Shown here: positions 1 to 11,169 of the stretch, one piece after another
How positions within the stretch are numbered: position 1 is the first letter of the stretch
Layout of the letters: each line of letters opens with the position of its first letter
The notes under the pieces: model-generated
What the model saw: the letters and a program-made list of their open reading frames with translations, nothing else
Database searches by the model: none
Told to the model about the DNA's origin: nothing
Position numbers and translations under genes: made by a program
Assembly: GCA_963921425.1 (NCBI GenBank)
Contig: OY992833.1
Coordinates: 2,172,501 to 2,236,500, forward strand
Direction: 5' to 3'
DNA: 64,000 nt
Source of the DNA: Dryas octopetala
Lineage: Eukaryota; Streptophyta; Magnoliopsida; Rosales; Rosaceae

Positions 1-736
1 TTATGAATTAATTTGAAATTCTTGTTATAGACAAATTATACAAGTTAAAGGAAATTTAGTAGGTAACCATGAACAATTAAACATCATTTGTTATTAATTA
101 TGTATGTGACAGTATGTCTTTGCAAATTATGCAAATTATAGAATATGGACAAATTATACAAATTATGCAAATTATACCCTTTTAATATTAATGTAAATTA
201 TGTAATACAAATTATACAATTAGTCCATGAAAGATTCAACAATTATACAATTATTGTGTATGTCTTTTTGTTATTAGGAAAAATTATTCTAGAGAAGTAT
301 CATGGGGTGATTATGGTTCGCAGTACACATACTCTCCACATGAGAATACTGAAGACGATAAACATGTTGAACCTCATAGACGCTCTATGTGGTACTAATT
401 ACTTATGTAAATCATGATGCAATATTGCAGTATAAATAAAATTGAGATATTTGTTCAATAAAATTTATGTAATTACTAATTATTAATTAGTGAACCATTT
501 TTATTTAACAGTATTTGCTTTTAGCACGCATTATATTTATCTTATATTACATGTATACTACTATATAATTTGGTTTCTTCAATATTTTTTATCAATGTAG
601 TAAATAATATATTAAATAAACATATGTTAAAGTTTCATTCAAAATTTCTGTTGTTTTGGTCTAATTTTTTTCCAAAATCAAAATTGCCTCAAAATTTCTA
701 TCCAAATTTCCTTGAAAATCAAAATTTAACTCCTTC
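1..736 (+). mobile_element. hAT transposon, 3' portion (left end outside window)
   Basis: Bases about 500-735 are clearly similar to about 62,530-62,810, the 3' end of a hAT element with intact ends later in the window; both finish in a C/G-rich ACTCCTT terminus after a run of degenerate GAAATTT/AAAATTT motifs. The piece contains the last exon of a transposase-like protein (278-398). The left end lies before base 1, so the target duplication cannot be read. The first 240 bases are AT-rich with repeated ACAAATTATACAA-type units, probably intronic. Confidence 0.6.
278..398 (+). CDS. C-terminal exon of a hAT-type transposase (partial)
   Basis: An acceptor-like TTATTAG at 271-277 is followed by an open frame of about 40 codons ending at TAA 396-398. 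It encodes a Tyr/Ser/His-rich tail with the pieces GDYGSQYTYSPHENTED and EPHRRSMWY. Plant hAT transposases commonly have a low-complexity Tyr/Ser-rich tail ending in an Arg-Arg/His-Ser-aromatic motif after the dimerisation domain, which fits this tail and the hAT 3' terminus downstream. The dimerisation domain itself is not in the window, so the assignment is an inference from tail and context. Confidence 0.45.
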
Positions 737-781
737 ATTTAAGTAATTTGTTTTTATTGATTTAATAGTAATTTGTTAAAT

Positions 782-1313
782 GACTTTTTATCACCAATAG
801 TCCTTCTACTTTCACTCATGCAAACATCAAATTAGTCCCTAAAGTGCATTTTTAATCAATTTCATCCCTCATTTTTGCCATCGAACATTAACTTGGTCTC
901 TAGACATAGTTTTAAAATTCATCAAAAATAGCTCGGGATACGAAAAAATTCCCCGAAAATTCATACGGACTTGTCTTAATTACTACTATTTTTATTTGCG
1001 GTCAAATTATCAAATTGATTTTTCAGAAAATTAAGTATTCTCAAACTAATTCCCCAATTTTCCTAGAAAATACTAAATGTTAATTTGATAATTTGACTCC
1101 ATATAAAAATAGTAATAGTTAAGACGAGTCCATAAGAATTTTCGGAGAATTTTTTCATATCCTGAGCTATATTTGACGAATTTTCAAAGAGTGTCTAAGA
1201 ACCAAATTGATGTTTGGTGGCAAAGATGATGGATAACATTGAGTGAAAATGCACTTTAAAAATCAAATTAATGTTTTGGTAAAAGTTGAGAGACTATTTG
1301 TGATAAAAAGTTT
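782..1313. mobile_element. Mutator-like MITE, copy 1 of a two-copy family
   Basis: Long imperfect inverted repeat whose arms begin with about ACTTTTTATCACAAATAGTC. It is flanked by a 9-bp direct repeat TTGTTAAAT (773-781 and 1314-1322), the duplication length of Mutator-type elements. No coding capacity. A second copy lies at 35,687-36,184. Both arms carry the motifs CAAATTATCAAATTGA and AGCTCGGGATA. Confidence 0.85.
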
Positions 1314-1330
1314 TTGTTAAATATATAATT

Positions 1331-1878
1331 GAGGAAATTACAGATTTGGTCCACTTATTTTATACCTAGTTCAATTTTGGTCCACGATCTTTTTTAAGTT
1401 CTGTTTTGGTCCACTAATTGTTTCCTTTGTTCAATAAAGGTCCAGATTTGTGACTTTAAATCTTTTGGGTTGTGTTTTCTTCAATTATAATTGAAGTATA
1501 AGTTATATTTCATCATTTCTTAGTCATAAAAACAAATTTTAAGTATTACAATCTAAGAGAATTGAGATTGGGTGAAGTTTGAAAAATTGGCAGTTTCGGG
1601 TACCTTGCTTTGGGGTTAATTATCTTGAGTTTTAAAACTTCAATTTGAATGATCTTTATATGGTTGTAAAGAGGAAATGCATAGCTTTAAAATAAGCATA
1701 TGTTTGCAGAATTTGAGTGAGATTTGATGGAGTAAAAGATAGGCCAAATTTGAAAAAACAAATCTGGACCTTTATTGAACAAGTGAAACAATTAGTGGAC
1801 CAAAACAGAACTTAAAAAAGATTGTGGACCAAAATTGAACTAGGTATAAAATAACTGGACTAAATCTGTAATTTCCTC
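1331..1878. mobile_element. Mutator-like MITE with ~100-bp terminal inverted repeats
   Basis: Starts GAGGAAATTACAGATTTGGT and ends with its inverse. Each arm repeats a GGTCCAC motif three times at roughly 35-bp spacing. Flanked by a 10-bp direct repeat ATATATAATT (1321-1330 and 1879-1888). It lies directly next to the previous MITE, the two duplications overlapping by two bases. Non-coding. Confidence 0.88.
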
Positions 1879-1924
1879 ATATATAATTTGTACCTTTCCA
1901 AAAAAAAAAAAAAAATGTAATTTG

Positions 1925-2271
1925 TAAGTTACAGTTTACAGACTCGCCACAAAAAGCCCACATTCACCCTAGGTCCCTCCCTAACCTCTCTGCCTCTCTC
2001 TCCACAATCTCACTCTCTCAGTCACCGACTCACCGTCGGCCCGTGGCTGTCGCCGTCGCCTTCGCGCCTCTCTCTCACTCAGTCGTCACCGTCTCAGTCT
2101 CTCACTCAGTCTCGCCGTCGCGGAGCGCCGTTTTCATCGTCTCAGGCTCTCAGGCTCTCATCGAATGTAAGTGGGTTTTGGTTACTGAGAGGGAGCGCTG
2201 TTGGAGGGCGCTGGAGAAGGGTTTTGGCTACGCCCTTCTGCCTTGCAATTTCTGCCAACCTCATAAGCACG
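1925..2271 (+). promoter_or_regulatory. 5' leader / proximal promoter of the RBL gene
   Basis: The base composition changes sharply at about 1,940 from AT-rich MITE to CT-rich DNA (CCCTCCCTAACCTCTCTGCC-type tracts), typical of a plant 5' leader. No clear TATA box is visible; the MITE ends only about 50 bp upstream. The leader holds an AUG immediately followed by a stop (ATGTAA, 2165-2170). The same bases contain a consensus splice donor GTAAGT, so a leader intron ending near 2,267 is an alternative reading. Confidence 0.6.
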
Positions 2272-4661
2272 ATGAACGCTCCAATAATCGGTCACTCTCT
2301 CTCTCTCTCTCTACTTTTTTTCAAAGAATTTGTTTTTGTTTTTGTTTTTTTGTTTTTTTTTTTGTTTTTGTAAATAAAATAAAACTAAGTTTGTAATTAA
2401 TTGTAATTGTTATTTGGTAAAGACCCATTGCAAGGGGATTTCCCAGAAGTGATAGAGGAGTATTTGGAACATGGGGTTATGAAATGCATCGCCTTCAATC
2501 GCCGTGGTACTCTTCTTGCTGGTAATTTTCTACCATTCTATATATTCCATTAGATTTTTGCTTTTTCTTGTTAGAGTTTTAGTGCTTTTGGTACTGTGGC
2601 TATGTGGGTATTACCAGAATTCTGAATTTGGTTGAATAAATTGCTTATTCATTATAAAAACAGAAAGTTGTGGATTTGGTTGCACATTGGGTGTAGAAAC
2701 ACCAATGCCATTGTATATGCCACTTACTCACTCACTCATTCACTCACTCTTCTTCTTATTTGTCCTTTCTCTCATTCTGGTTTACATTGAAATTAATATA
2801 AGGAGTTCAATCCACAATTTGTAACAAACTGGAATTTCTAGCTAGCCCAATTCATGGTTCAAGCAGATGGCATGGATTTCTTTTTGTGCTCGTCTTTTTG
2901 GAAAATTAATGTTGACTAAGCACTTCATAAACTTGAGGCATTGGTTCAAGATTTGCATGACTATGTGGTAACAAGTATGGTTAAACCTACATGTCAATAG
3001 GCCTTTCCTTGCCCAAACTAGTCATTTTGTAATTAATATATGTTGCTTCTAGTTTTGTTTTTTGTTTTAGAGGCTAGATGATTCAGAAATAGTTATATTG
3101 ATGAATTGAGCTGAATGTCCAAATTAGAAATAGTTATCTTGGCATTTGATTTTTTTGAATATTTACCGGAGTATTCCAAGTGATCTGCTGCTTAGAGTTG
3201 ACACTTGAGATCTTGATATTTTTGGCCAGCTGGGTGCTCTGATGGAAATTGCATTATATGGGATTTCGAGACCAGGGGCATTGCTAAGGAGCTTCGTGAT
3301 AAAGACTGTGTTGCTGCGATAACTAGTGTATGTTGGTCAAAGTATGGTCATCGCATTCTTGTGTCTGCTGCTGACAAGTCGTTGACACTATGGGACGTTG
3401 TCAGTGGTGAGAAGATAACACGTACAATACTTCAACAAACCCCTCTACAAGCTCGGCTACATCCTGGCTCCTCTACTCCATCTCTCTGCCTGGCTTGCCC
3501 CCTCTCGTCTGCTCCCATGATTGTTGACTTGAACACAGGAAGCACGACTATGCTTCCAGTTTCCATTCCTGACTCTAACCCAGGACTTGTCCCTCCATCA
3601 CGCAACAAAATCTCTGATGGAACTCCCCCTTTCTCTCCTACTGCTGCTTGCTTTAATAAGTGTGGGGATCTGGTGTATGCAGGGAACTCCAAAGGGGAAA
3701 TACTTCTAATAGATTATAAAAGTATCCAAGTACGTGCCATGGTTCCCATTTCTGGAGGTTCTGTGATTAAGAACATAGTATTCAGCAGGAATGGACAGTA
3801 TCTGCTTACAAATTCAAATGATCGAACAATCAGGATCTACGAGAACCTTCTGCCCTTGAAAGCTGGACTTAAAGCCCTGGATGATCTGAATGAGACCCTT
3901 GATGGGATAGATGGTGTTGAGAAGTTGAAAGCTGTTGGATCAAAATGCTTAACACTTTTCCGTGAGTTTCAAGATACCATCACAAAGATGCATTGGAAAG
4001 CACCTTGTTTCAGTGGTGATGGTGAGTGGGTAATTGGTGGTTCTGCGAGCAAAGGAGAACACAAGATTTACATATGGGATAGGGCCGGGCATCTTGTGAA
4101 AATTCTTGAAGGGCCAAAAGAAGCTTTGATTGATTTAGTGTGGCATCCTGTTCACCCCATAGTGGTCTCTGTTTCCTTGACTGGTTTGGTTTATATCTGG
4201 GCTAAAGATTACACTGAGAACTGGAGTGCATTTGCTCCTGATTTCAAAGAGCTTGAGGAAAATGAGGAATACATAGAAAGAGAAGATGAATTTGATCTGA
4301 TCCCTGAAACTGAAAAGGTGAGATGAGATTAAATCTGGGCAGATTTTATGTTAATATTCTGTTATCTAAGATAAAATGTTTATATGCAGGTGAAAGAATC
4401 TGATGTTAATGAAGACGATGATGTTGATATTGTGACAGTGGAGAAGGATTCAGCTTTCAGTGATTCAGATATGTCACAGGAAGAGCTATGCTTTTTACCG
4501 GCGATTCCTTCGCCTGATGTTCCTGAGCATCAAGATAAGTGCATAGAAAGTTCATCGAAGTTGGTGGATAGTAATAATTCTGGTTCCCCTCTTTCAGAAG
4601 AGGGCAGACCAAATGGACGCACATTGAATCATGCATCGAGTCCACTTGAAGGTATGGCACA

Positions 4662-4715
<54 letters not shown>

Positions 4716-5311
4716 TCCCTCTCCCTCTCCCTCTCCTTTTATTATTATATTTTTAGAAAACAGAGAAAATTTATTAATGAAAATGTAAAACACAATCCAA
4801 GCAATCCATTTATCAAGTAACATTATATTAACACACCAATGGGGGAATAAAAACTTTAGGCCTTCAACTTTCGATTATATTTGGTGAATAGTCAATATTG
4901 TAGGTCTCCGTTTTGCACATAACACATCAATGGGGTAATGGCAAACATTAGCCCTTCTCCTTTGAATAATATCACAAGAATATAACCCCACTAGTCAGCT
5001 TAATCTGTGAAGTTTGGTGGTAGTCCTGCGTTTCTCGCATACCAAAAATCTGAGTTCAAAACTCTTATGTTGAATTTGATTTCCTTGATTACTAATATTT
5101 CCTGGCACCCAAGATAAAAAGCTATAGTTATAATTAGGAAAGACGTTGAGTTTGAAATTAGATTTTTAATGGCTGTTTTTCTTCTATGTTTTAATTGGAA
5201 AAAATTGGCTCCTATCCAACATTAGATATATATGTTTCAGAGGATGCCGGAGCAACACGCTTGAAAAGAAAACGGAAGCCATCCGAGAAGGGGTTGGAGA
5301 TGCAGGCTTAA
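2272..5311 (+). CDS. RBL: RBBP5-like WD40 protein, COMPASS/H3K4 methyltransferase core subunit
   Basis: Five exons: 2272-2290, 2423-2521, 3230-4317, 4390-4651 and 5241-5311, all GT-AG with matching phases, giving 512 codons. RBBP5 homologues (yeast Swd1, Arabidopsis RBL) are WD40 scaffolds of the Set1/Trithorax-type complex that methylates histone H3 lysine 4 in the nucleus, with WDR5, ASH2 and a SET methyltransferase. Diagnostic sequence: MNAPIIDPLQGDFPEVIEEY at the start, then WD repeats over about residues 20-370 (IIWDFET, LTLWDVVSG, IYIWDRAGH, VYIWAKDY), an acidic linker (EENEEYIEREDEFDLIPE) and a basic KRKRKPSEKG tail. The start is the only ATG giving the conserved N-terminus. Other plant members run to roughly 545 residues by my recollection. 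Here TAA (5309-5311) interrupts the basic tail, and the next codons in frame still read KVRKPLKYSGRSS before another stop, suggesting a shortened C-terminus. Confidence 0.93.
4665..4736 (+). repeat. (CT)n and (CCCTCT)n microsatellite in RBL intron 4
   Basis: A CT run of over 20 units followed by four CCCTCT-type units begins only about 13 bp after the donor of exon 4. Likely length-polymorphic. It is a long pyrimidine tract near a donor rather than an acceptor. Confidence 0.95.
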
Positions 5312-5950
5312 AAGGTTAGGAAACCCTTGAAATATTCTGGTAGATCATCATAACTGAAAATAGATATGTAGTCAACCAGGGTAGCGGTAATGGTATTCAT
5401 GGGTTTGATGTTACCAGTAGATTATAATTGTTTTTAAATTTATTTTGTACTTCTAGCTGTATATCTTTCTTAAAAATTTAGGTGAATATTCGTTTGCATT
5501 TTGTTTCTCACGAGAGTTTATTATAATCGAGCTATTATGAATTTATTCAGCATGTTTTTTTATTTAATTATTTCGATAGGGAATTACCAAATGACTAATT
5601 TGTAAATCGGTATTGGACAATCTTTCTTTTTTGGTAATCTTGACACATCAAGTACTATAATTTTTACCAGTGGATGCCATGAGGTTTTGTTTACAGTAGA
5701 TATTTTAGGCGATGGTGCTTGCCACACCATTGAGCAAATAATTTGAAAAATTAGAACTTCTGAATAAGACATTAAATCAAAAATTTATTAGAAAAAGATG
5801 GAACTACAAACAACATGGATGAGGCGTCCGTGAAACAACTAAATCAGCATCAAAACAAACTAAATAAGCTGAGACATTATCTAAAATATGAAATGAAGAT
5901 TTCAAAGACAAAAAGACAATGGATCTTAATCAACAAAAAAAAGAAAAAAA
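5312..5950 (+). other. RBL 3' flank
   Basis: Presumed 3' untranslated region and AT-rich flank; no gene recognised. The first 60 bases look like former coding tail of RBL (see the gene entry). No unambiguous poly(A) signal was singled out. Confidence 0.5.
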
Positions 5951-5954
5951 AGAA

Positions 5955-6545
5955 ACATGGACGGGTGTAGGCCTCACAGACCCATTTGGAAGTCCTGATG
6001 TAAATTGGGCCTTCTTGTGGAAAGTTAGAGCTCCACCATAGATGAAGCACTTCCTTTGGCTGATGGTACAGGATAAACTCTTGTCAAATGTGCAGAGGGG
6101 TAAAAGACAATTGGCTAGTTGTGCTGATTGTGGGGCGTGTGAATGTTGTGCCGAGGATCCTCAGCGGAACATTTGATGCAGCTTGGGAATGGCATTTATT
6201 ATGGATTGAAAACTGCCTGGGATATTGGTTACGGAAATGTGATTGATGATTCGGCATGGGACGTATAACCAAACCTATGGATGAGTTTCATCCTCTTGCT
6301 AGCGTTATTTGGGCTGCCAGGAGTTCTTGGGCTGTGATTGGAGCTGCAGTCTTCAGCAGGTGTAAAGAGAATGTAACATGGCTGCTGACTGCCTTGCAGA
6401 TGTGGGTCTTACACTGTTGATCTGGGTTTTACCCTTTTTCCTTCCCCTCCCAGGTGTGTTGAGCCTGTGATGATGGAACATTTGATGAGTGCTTGTAGAC
6501 CTAGGGCTGTTGATTCTGACTGTTCTACTGCAGCATCTACATCTT
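5955..6545 (+). mobile_element. LINE (L1-type) relic: zf-RVT and RNase H C-terminal pieces
   Basis: About 6,016-6,150 translates to LWKVRAPP, a stop, then MKHFLWLMVQDKLLSNVQR, the zinc-binding zf-RVT segment that follows the reverse transcriptase in plant LINEs. About 6,380-6,545 in other frames gives MAADCLADVG and DLGFTLFPSPPRCVEPVMM, the end of the LINE RNase H domain. The two are only about 230 bp apart, so most of RNase H is deleted. Several frame changes and stops are present. The same C-terminus occurs at 40,727-40,956. Confidence 0.75.
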
Positions 6546-9021
6546 TGAAGTGTTCATGCAACTGTGTGATACTTCAGCTCAGTCTCCCAGGTTTCAACCT
6601 ATCACATAAACATGTCTTGGATTCAATACCCAGATAGATATATAGGAAGCTAAGAGGAGAAGCAAGGGTAATGAAGATTACTTGTTATGGGGAAGGATTT
6701 GGAATGCTGGGACATATTTTCCGAAGGCTATCAACTACTGGCTGGGTGGTGATCTGCTTTTTCCAGTCGATATGTGTATATAGGAGAGCTTGAGAGGCTG
6801 GAGTCGTTGAATACAAAGAAGATGGTGGATGGACTCTGGCTAAGGCTGTATCAGTACAAACTGCATACATCAATAAGGTAGCAATGATAACTTTAACCAA
6901 TGATTTGCAGCAGGATTTCATGGTTTTGCTGACTCACAAGATGGTCTTATTGCCAATGCTTGGTCCAATGATGCCAATCATGAGTTTAAGGTTATTTATA
7001 AGCTCATGTTATGTGAGAGAGAGGGAGAGGGATAGGGAGAGGGAGTGTGTTTGCTGCTCTTAGCATATATTAAATGGGAGATGGTATACAGGAGTGTCGT
7101 GTGATGTATCTTTGAGTATTACAGCTTCCAAATTCCAAAGCCAAATCCCACAAAGAAATTTGCTTGTAGTTTTACAGTTTTACTTATGGAGGGCAGTCAT
7201 GTGATCAGGCACGTTATACGATTAGAGGTAATTGGCTGGAAAACTTTGGATTCTACCTTCTGACTAATTTACAATTTTACCATAATGACATGAATGACAC
7301 TGAACTTAAAAAGTAAGGGTTACATCACCAATGCAATGCCAATTTGTACACCAAAGTTTGCTTTGTTATAATTATAATCCTGCACTTAAACTAGCATATG
7401 CTTCTCACCTTCACCAGCACCGACCTATGTTATGCTTGACCAAAGTTAAATGCAAGTTTTGATCACTTGGTCACCGTTGACCATGAAGATCCATGGTCAT
7501 CAATCGGTCTCAAAATTTAATAGTTGACATCCAAACTTGGTGCAAATACCAAATATAATAGGTGAGATGGTCCACCTCACCTCACTGCAAGAACTTTTGT
7601 GGTTTACATGTGCCTGATGCCTCAATTGGTAAAGATGAGGCATTGGCAATTGTCTAGGTACACTTGAGCTTGCAGGGGCAAACATCGATCTGGATAATCT
7701 TATCACATGACTGCTGGGCTGCAAGGAGCTTGTTGGTTTTGATGAGGATGATGATGAAATACCAAATCTTGCTTCTCATATTGCTAAATTCAGCTTTCAG
7801 CGTTTGAGACCTAAGAGTTTATTATAGTTCTGATTCTGATGATTTTCTATGAGCATAAGCTAGGCACTCAACTGTCTTTGTTTTGATGTCTATGATGGCA
7901 ATGAATGCAACTCTGATCAATGCGATGGTAAGACCTGTAGGTTGGAAATATGTTGCAGATCTAGCTAGTCCAACTGGTTGTTTACCTAGGCCCTAGCTAG
8001 CTAGTGTAATGTGTGAAAGTTGTGCTTTGATCTTCATCTCCATATGTACATGATCGTGCTTGCATTATGATATTGGACCAGCGTCTTCTACAAGTTGATC
8101 CTCTTGCATGCAGGATTTAGCAACCAATAATTATATTTTTGCCTAAATACCAAAGTCCAACCAAGGTACATGATAAGAGTTCTTCTCCAAGTCTATCACG
8201 TGATAATCAACCTGCAGTCTCTTCTAGTCATTTGTGAAAATTATTCTTTATTTAATAAGAACAAAACACCTCAGGATTTTGAGGTCTTTCACGCCAACCC
8301 TCCCTTCTCATAATTGATTTTCAGTACAAACCTTTAAAGTATTCAAATGCTTGTGTTTGTTGCAAGCCATATGCCCAATGCACATATTAACAAATTTTAA
8401 TTTAAGTAGTATGCAGTATGAACAACTATTAGATTATCCTGTTCAAAAGTTTCCATGCTTTATATCATTCAACTGTATATCTTTCAAATTATAAAATGGT
8501 AATTTTTGTCCATCTATCTCTATCTCTTTACGAACTATATATCTGCCAAGATCATAATTAGAACATACTCTTGTCTCTGTGAAAATGCAATTCTACAGCA
8601 TTGATACTAGTTTATGGACTTAAAAAAAAAATGAAATTAGTTTCAGTTGGGTTAGTGAACGGTCCAGCACCATTCTTAAGTGAACATGGAGTTCGTATTT
8701 CCCTCCCGTACTTTTTGGGTACTAGGACCCCTTGCTTATCCAGTAGGACCAGTACATACTGACTCAGTTTTCGCCTTACTAAATTCACACTTGAACTCCC
8801 ACTTCAGCCAATTTGATCAACATTTGTTTTTTGTATGGGATTGTTTTGATCAACATTTGTTTTTAGTATCAATGTTGGTGCTCTGGGGTTGTCTTCTTTG
8901 CGGCCAGCTTGTACATCGCTTCCAAACTCTGAATTGCTCCAATCATAATAATTAATCTGCTCTTCTTTTTTGCTTTTGAGCTGATACACCATTGTTTGCT
9001 TCATAGAATATATTCTTACTT
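6546..9021. other. Intergenic, no gene recognised
   Basis: Short unrelated ORFs only. Contains a GA-rich stretch (7,015-7,050) and a short tandem duplication of TTGATCAACATTTGTTTTT about 32 bp apart near 8,814-8,870. I see no further transposon ends with target duplications here. Confidence 0.5.
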
Positions 9022-9488
9022 GGAAAAATTAGAGTTTAGTCCTTCTAACATTTCTTATTTAAAAAAAAATCTTATGACTTTTTTTTTTTTTTTCCAAATA
9101 AAGCCCTTATTTTTCCTAAATAAAATCTTTTGACCATTGCCTTGTTAAAAAAATGTCATTATTTTTTTTTATTTTTTGAGGGTATAGGGTATGGGTTTAC
9201 CTCATATCTTCTTAGGGTATAAAATGTTCAAAATCTCTGAGTTGAAATCTAATATAAAGTCGACAAATCAGGGCTTGAGAGGAAGTAAATTAAAATGCAA
9301 TATCGAACACTCGAAACTAACTGCCAAGGACTCGGCACTTGGTATGTGTGAAAAAATTGAAACTAATAGACCAATATTATGTAATATGAAATTGTTACAA
9401 TATTATTGGACTTTAGTTAAAATTTTAAAAGTCATAAGACTTTTAGTCAGTAAATTGTTAAATTAAAGGACCTAAATGAAAATTTTCC
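9022..9488. mobile_element. MITE-like inverted-repeat element
   Basis: Left arm GGAAAAATTAGAGTTTAGTC continuing into CTTATGACTTTTTT; right arm its imperfect inverse (AAAGTCATAAGACTTTTAG ... GAAAATTTTCC). No convincing target duplication, so the superfamily is left open. Confidence 0.6.
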
Positions 9489-9512
9489 TTATTTTGGGTT
9501 TGGGCAAAAAGG

Positions 9513-9560
<48 letters not shown>
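9513..9560 (+). repeat. Poly(A) tract, 48 bases
   Basis: Uninterrupted A run followed by GCTTAAGAG. It could be a retroposon tail, but no flanking duplication or source sequence was found. Confidence 0.9.
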
Positions 9561-9563
<3 letters not shown>

Positions 9564-9885
9564 TAAGAGTTAAGAAAGTCATTGACAATATTGAAATAAT
9601 AAATATGGTTAATTGGAATCTATAGGTCAATTTTTGTCATAAGTCATATCAAAGATCATTCTGATTTGTGTGTCAATTAGGTAGTCTTGAATGCAACAAT
9701 AGAACATGACCTACACGCAATTAACAAGAAGAAATTTTCAATAAATAAATAAATATGTGGGCTATTTTATAATAAAATAAAATTTGTTAAAAATTGTACC
9801 TAATGAGCAGACGTGATAGATGGGCTCTTTCAACGATCTGCTCCGTTGATTCTGTACAATTACACCTCCATAAATAAAGCTGCAA

Positions 9886-10113
9886 TTAAGATCCTGGAAT
9901 TCTAGCTAAACAGCTGAACCATAACTGGAGACCTGTGGTTGGCCGGGTGCACAGGTACTGCCGAAGGTGTTCCAAGCCCTTAAGATGCCGCTTTTGGTTC
10001 TCGAAGTGGCTGAGAGTGGTGGAAGTTAATTGGCGGTGGTGGTGGTGGTGATGATGTTGCTGATGAAGATGATCATGATGGCTGCAGCCAGTGAGCTTGT
10101 TGTTGGTGGCCAT
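9886..10113 (-). CDS. Small His-rich ORF, function unknown
   Basis: A 75-codon ATG frame on the minus strand (start 10113) with a His-rich block (HHDHLHQQHHHHHHH, from a CAC-type repeat) and then a more ordinary stretch (HFENQKRHLKGLEHLRQYL). I do not recognise it. The non-repetitive C-terminal half and rich composition make it less trivial than other ORFs here, but there is no support from a homologue and chance is possible. Confidence 0.2.
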   Translation of the reverse strand: MATNNKLTGCSHHDHLHQQHHHHHHHRQLTSTTLSHFENQKRHLKGLEHLRQYLCTRPTTGLQLWFSCLARIPGS

Positions 10114-10319
10114 GTTGAAGTTAATGCTTGAAGTCCAACAAAATGATTGGAGACATTTCAGCTAGGGTCGTCTAAGTCCCAACAACAACGACATGTCAGC
10201 CTGTCAGTTCCCACTTCAGCTTCTCAATGCCAGTACTCATGCAGCTTACAACTCTACAGAATACATTGGATATACATCAGATCCAGTTACCAAACAATTA
10301 AAAAAGAAAAAAAAGAAGA

Positions 10320-10640
10320 AACTAATGGTAATTAACCAGGACCAAACACACCCTCCTCCATACCCCAATTACTAGGACCATATGCTCTATCTCCTAAATC
10401 CCCAACCCAACCCTAAGAGAGATCTCTTTCATTTGTGTACAAACCACCTAAGTCCTGGCTCAATTTATACATAAGATGGAGGGTTTCAAAAGGCCATAAG
10501 GGTTTGAAAAATAATGGGCTTCTAGCGAGGGTTAGATTTTTGGATAAATTCTTATCTTGTCCAGATTTTCCTCATGTATCTATATCTAGTCTCCTGTATA
10601 TATATATGTTTCTTTTTTTGTTGCTTACTATTTGACAAGT
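10320..10640 (-). pseudogene. F-box locus 5' module, copy A (fragment)
   Basis: Reading on the minus strand, this matches the shared 5' module of the F-box copies: a leader with GACTTAGGTGGTTTGTACAC, a GTTGGGTTGGGGATTTAGG stretch and an exon-start region with ATGGTAATT nearby. The 3' part of the module and all F-box/FBA coding sequence are missing. About 60-75% similar by eye to copies B and C on the same strand. Confidence 0.55.
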
Positions 10641-11169
10641 CTCTTAATTTGATGGACCAATTTGGAAATTTCATTTTTATTAATAAAATTAATACAATGA
10701 ATAGGTGTAAAGTAGGGACCAAGAAATTAAGAAAACTCAATAACAATGGAAAAGATTAACAGAATCATTTTTTATTCTCTGTTTTTTTGTCATCATAAGA
10801 GTCTTTGTGGTATTGGTAGATAAACAATGAGGGGGTCTTGGAGTACTTTATTCACTATTTCTAAAACTTGTACAATGTTCTATAATATAAATTTCTCAAT
10901 AAATTTTTTGGCCCCCAATATGTAAAAATATGAAAGTTTTACAAACAAAATGTAAAACTCGGAAAAGAAGAAAATCAATATTTGGATGATTATTGTAATT
11001 CGAATGAATTTTTTGGTCAGATAATTGAAATGAATATATGTTTGACAAAATAAACAAAGATCTGAGTTGAAACAAGTTTAAAAAATTGGAAGAAAAGTTT
11101 GTGAAAATTAAATTGAAAGTGTATCACAAGAGTTCAGATCATATATTCAACTATAACTCTGTCAAATTA

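Noticed and set aside
2043-2396. 117-codon ORF over the RBL leader and exon 1
   Set aside because: No ATG start, CT-repeat translation, and it runs out of frame through a real exon and intron.
6685-6921. 78-codon minus-strand ORF
   Set aside because: Overlaps LINE-flanking sequence; no recognised similarity.
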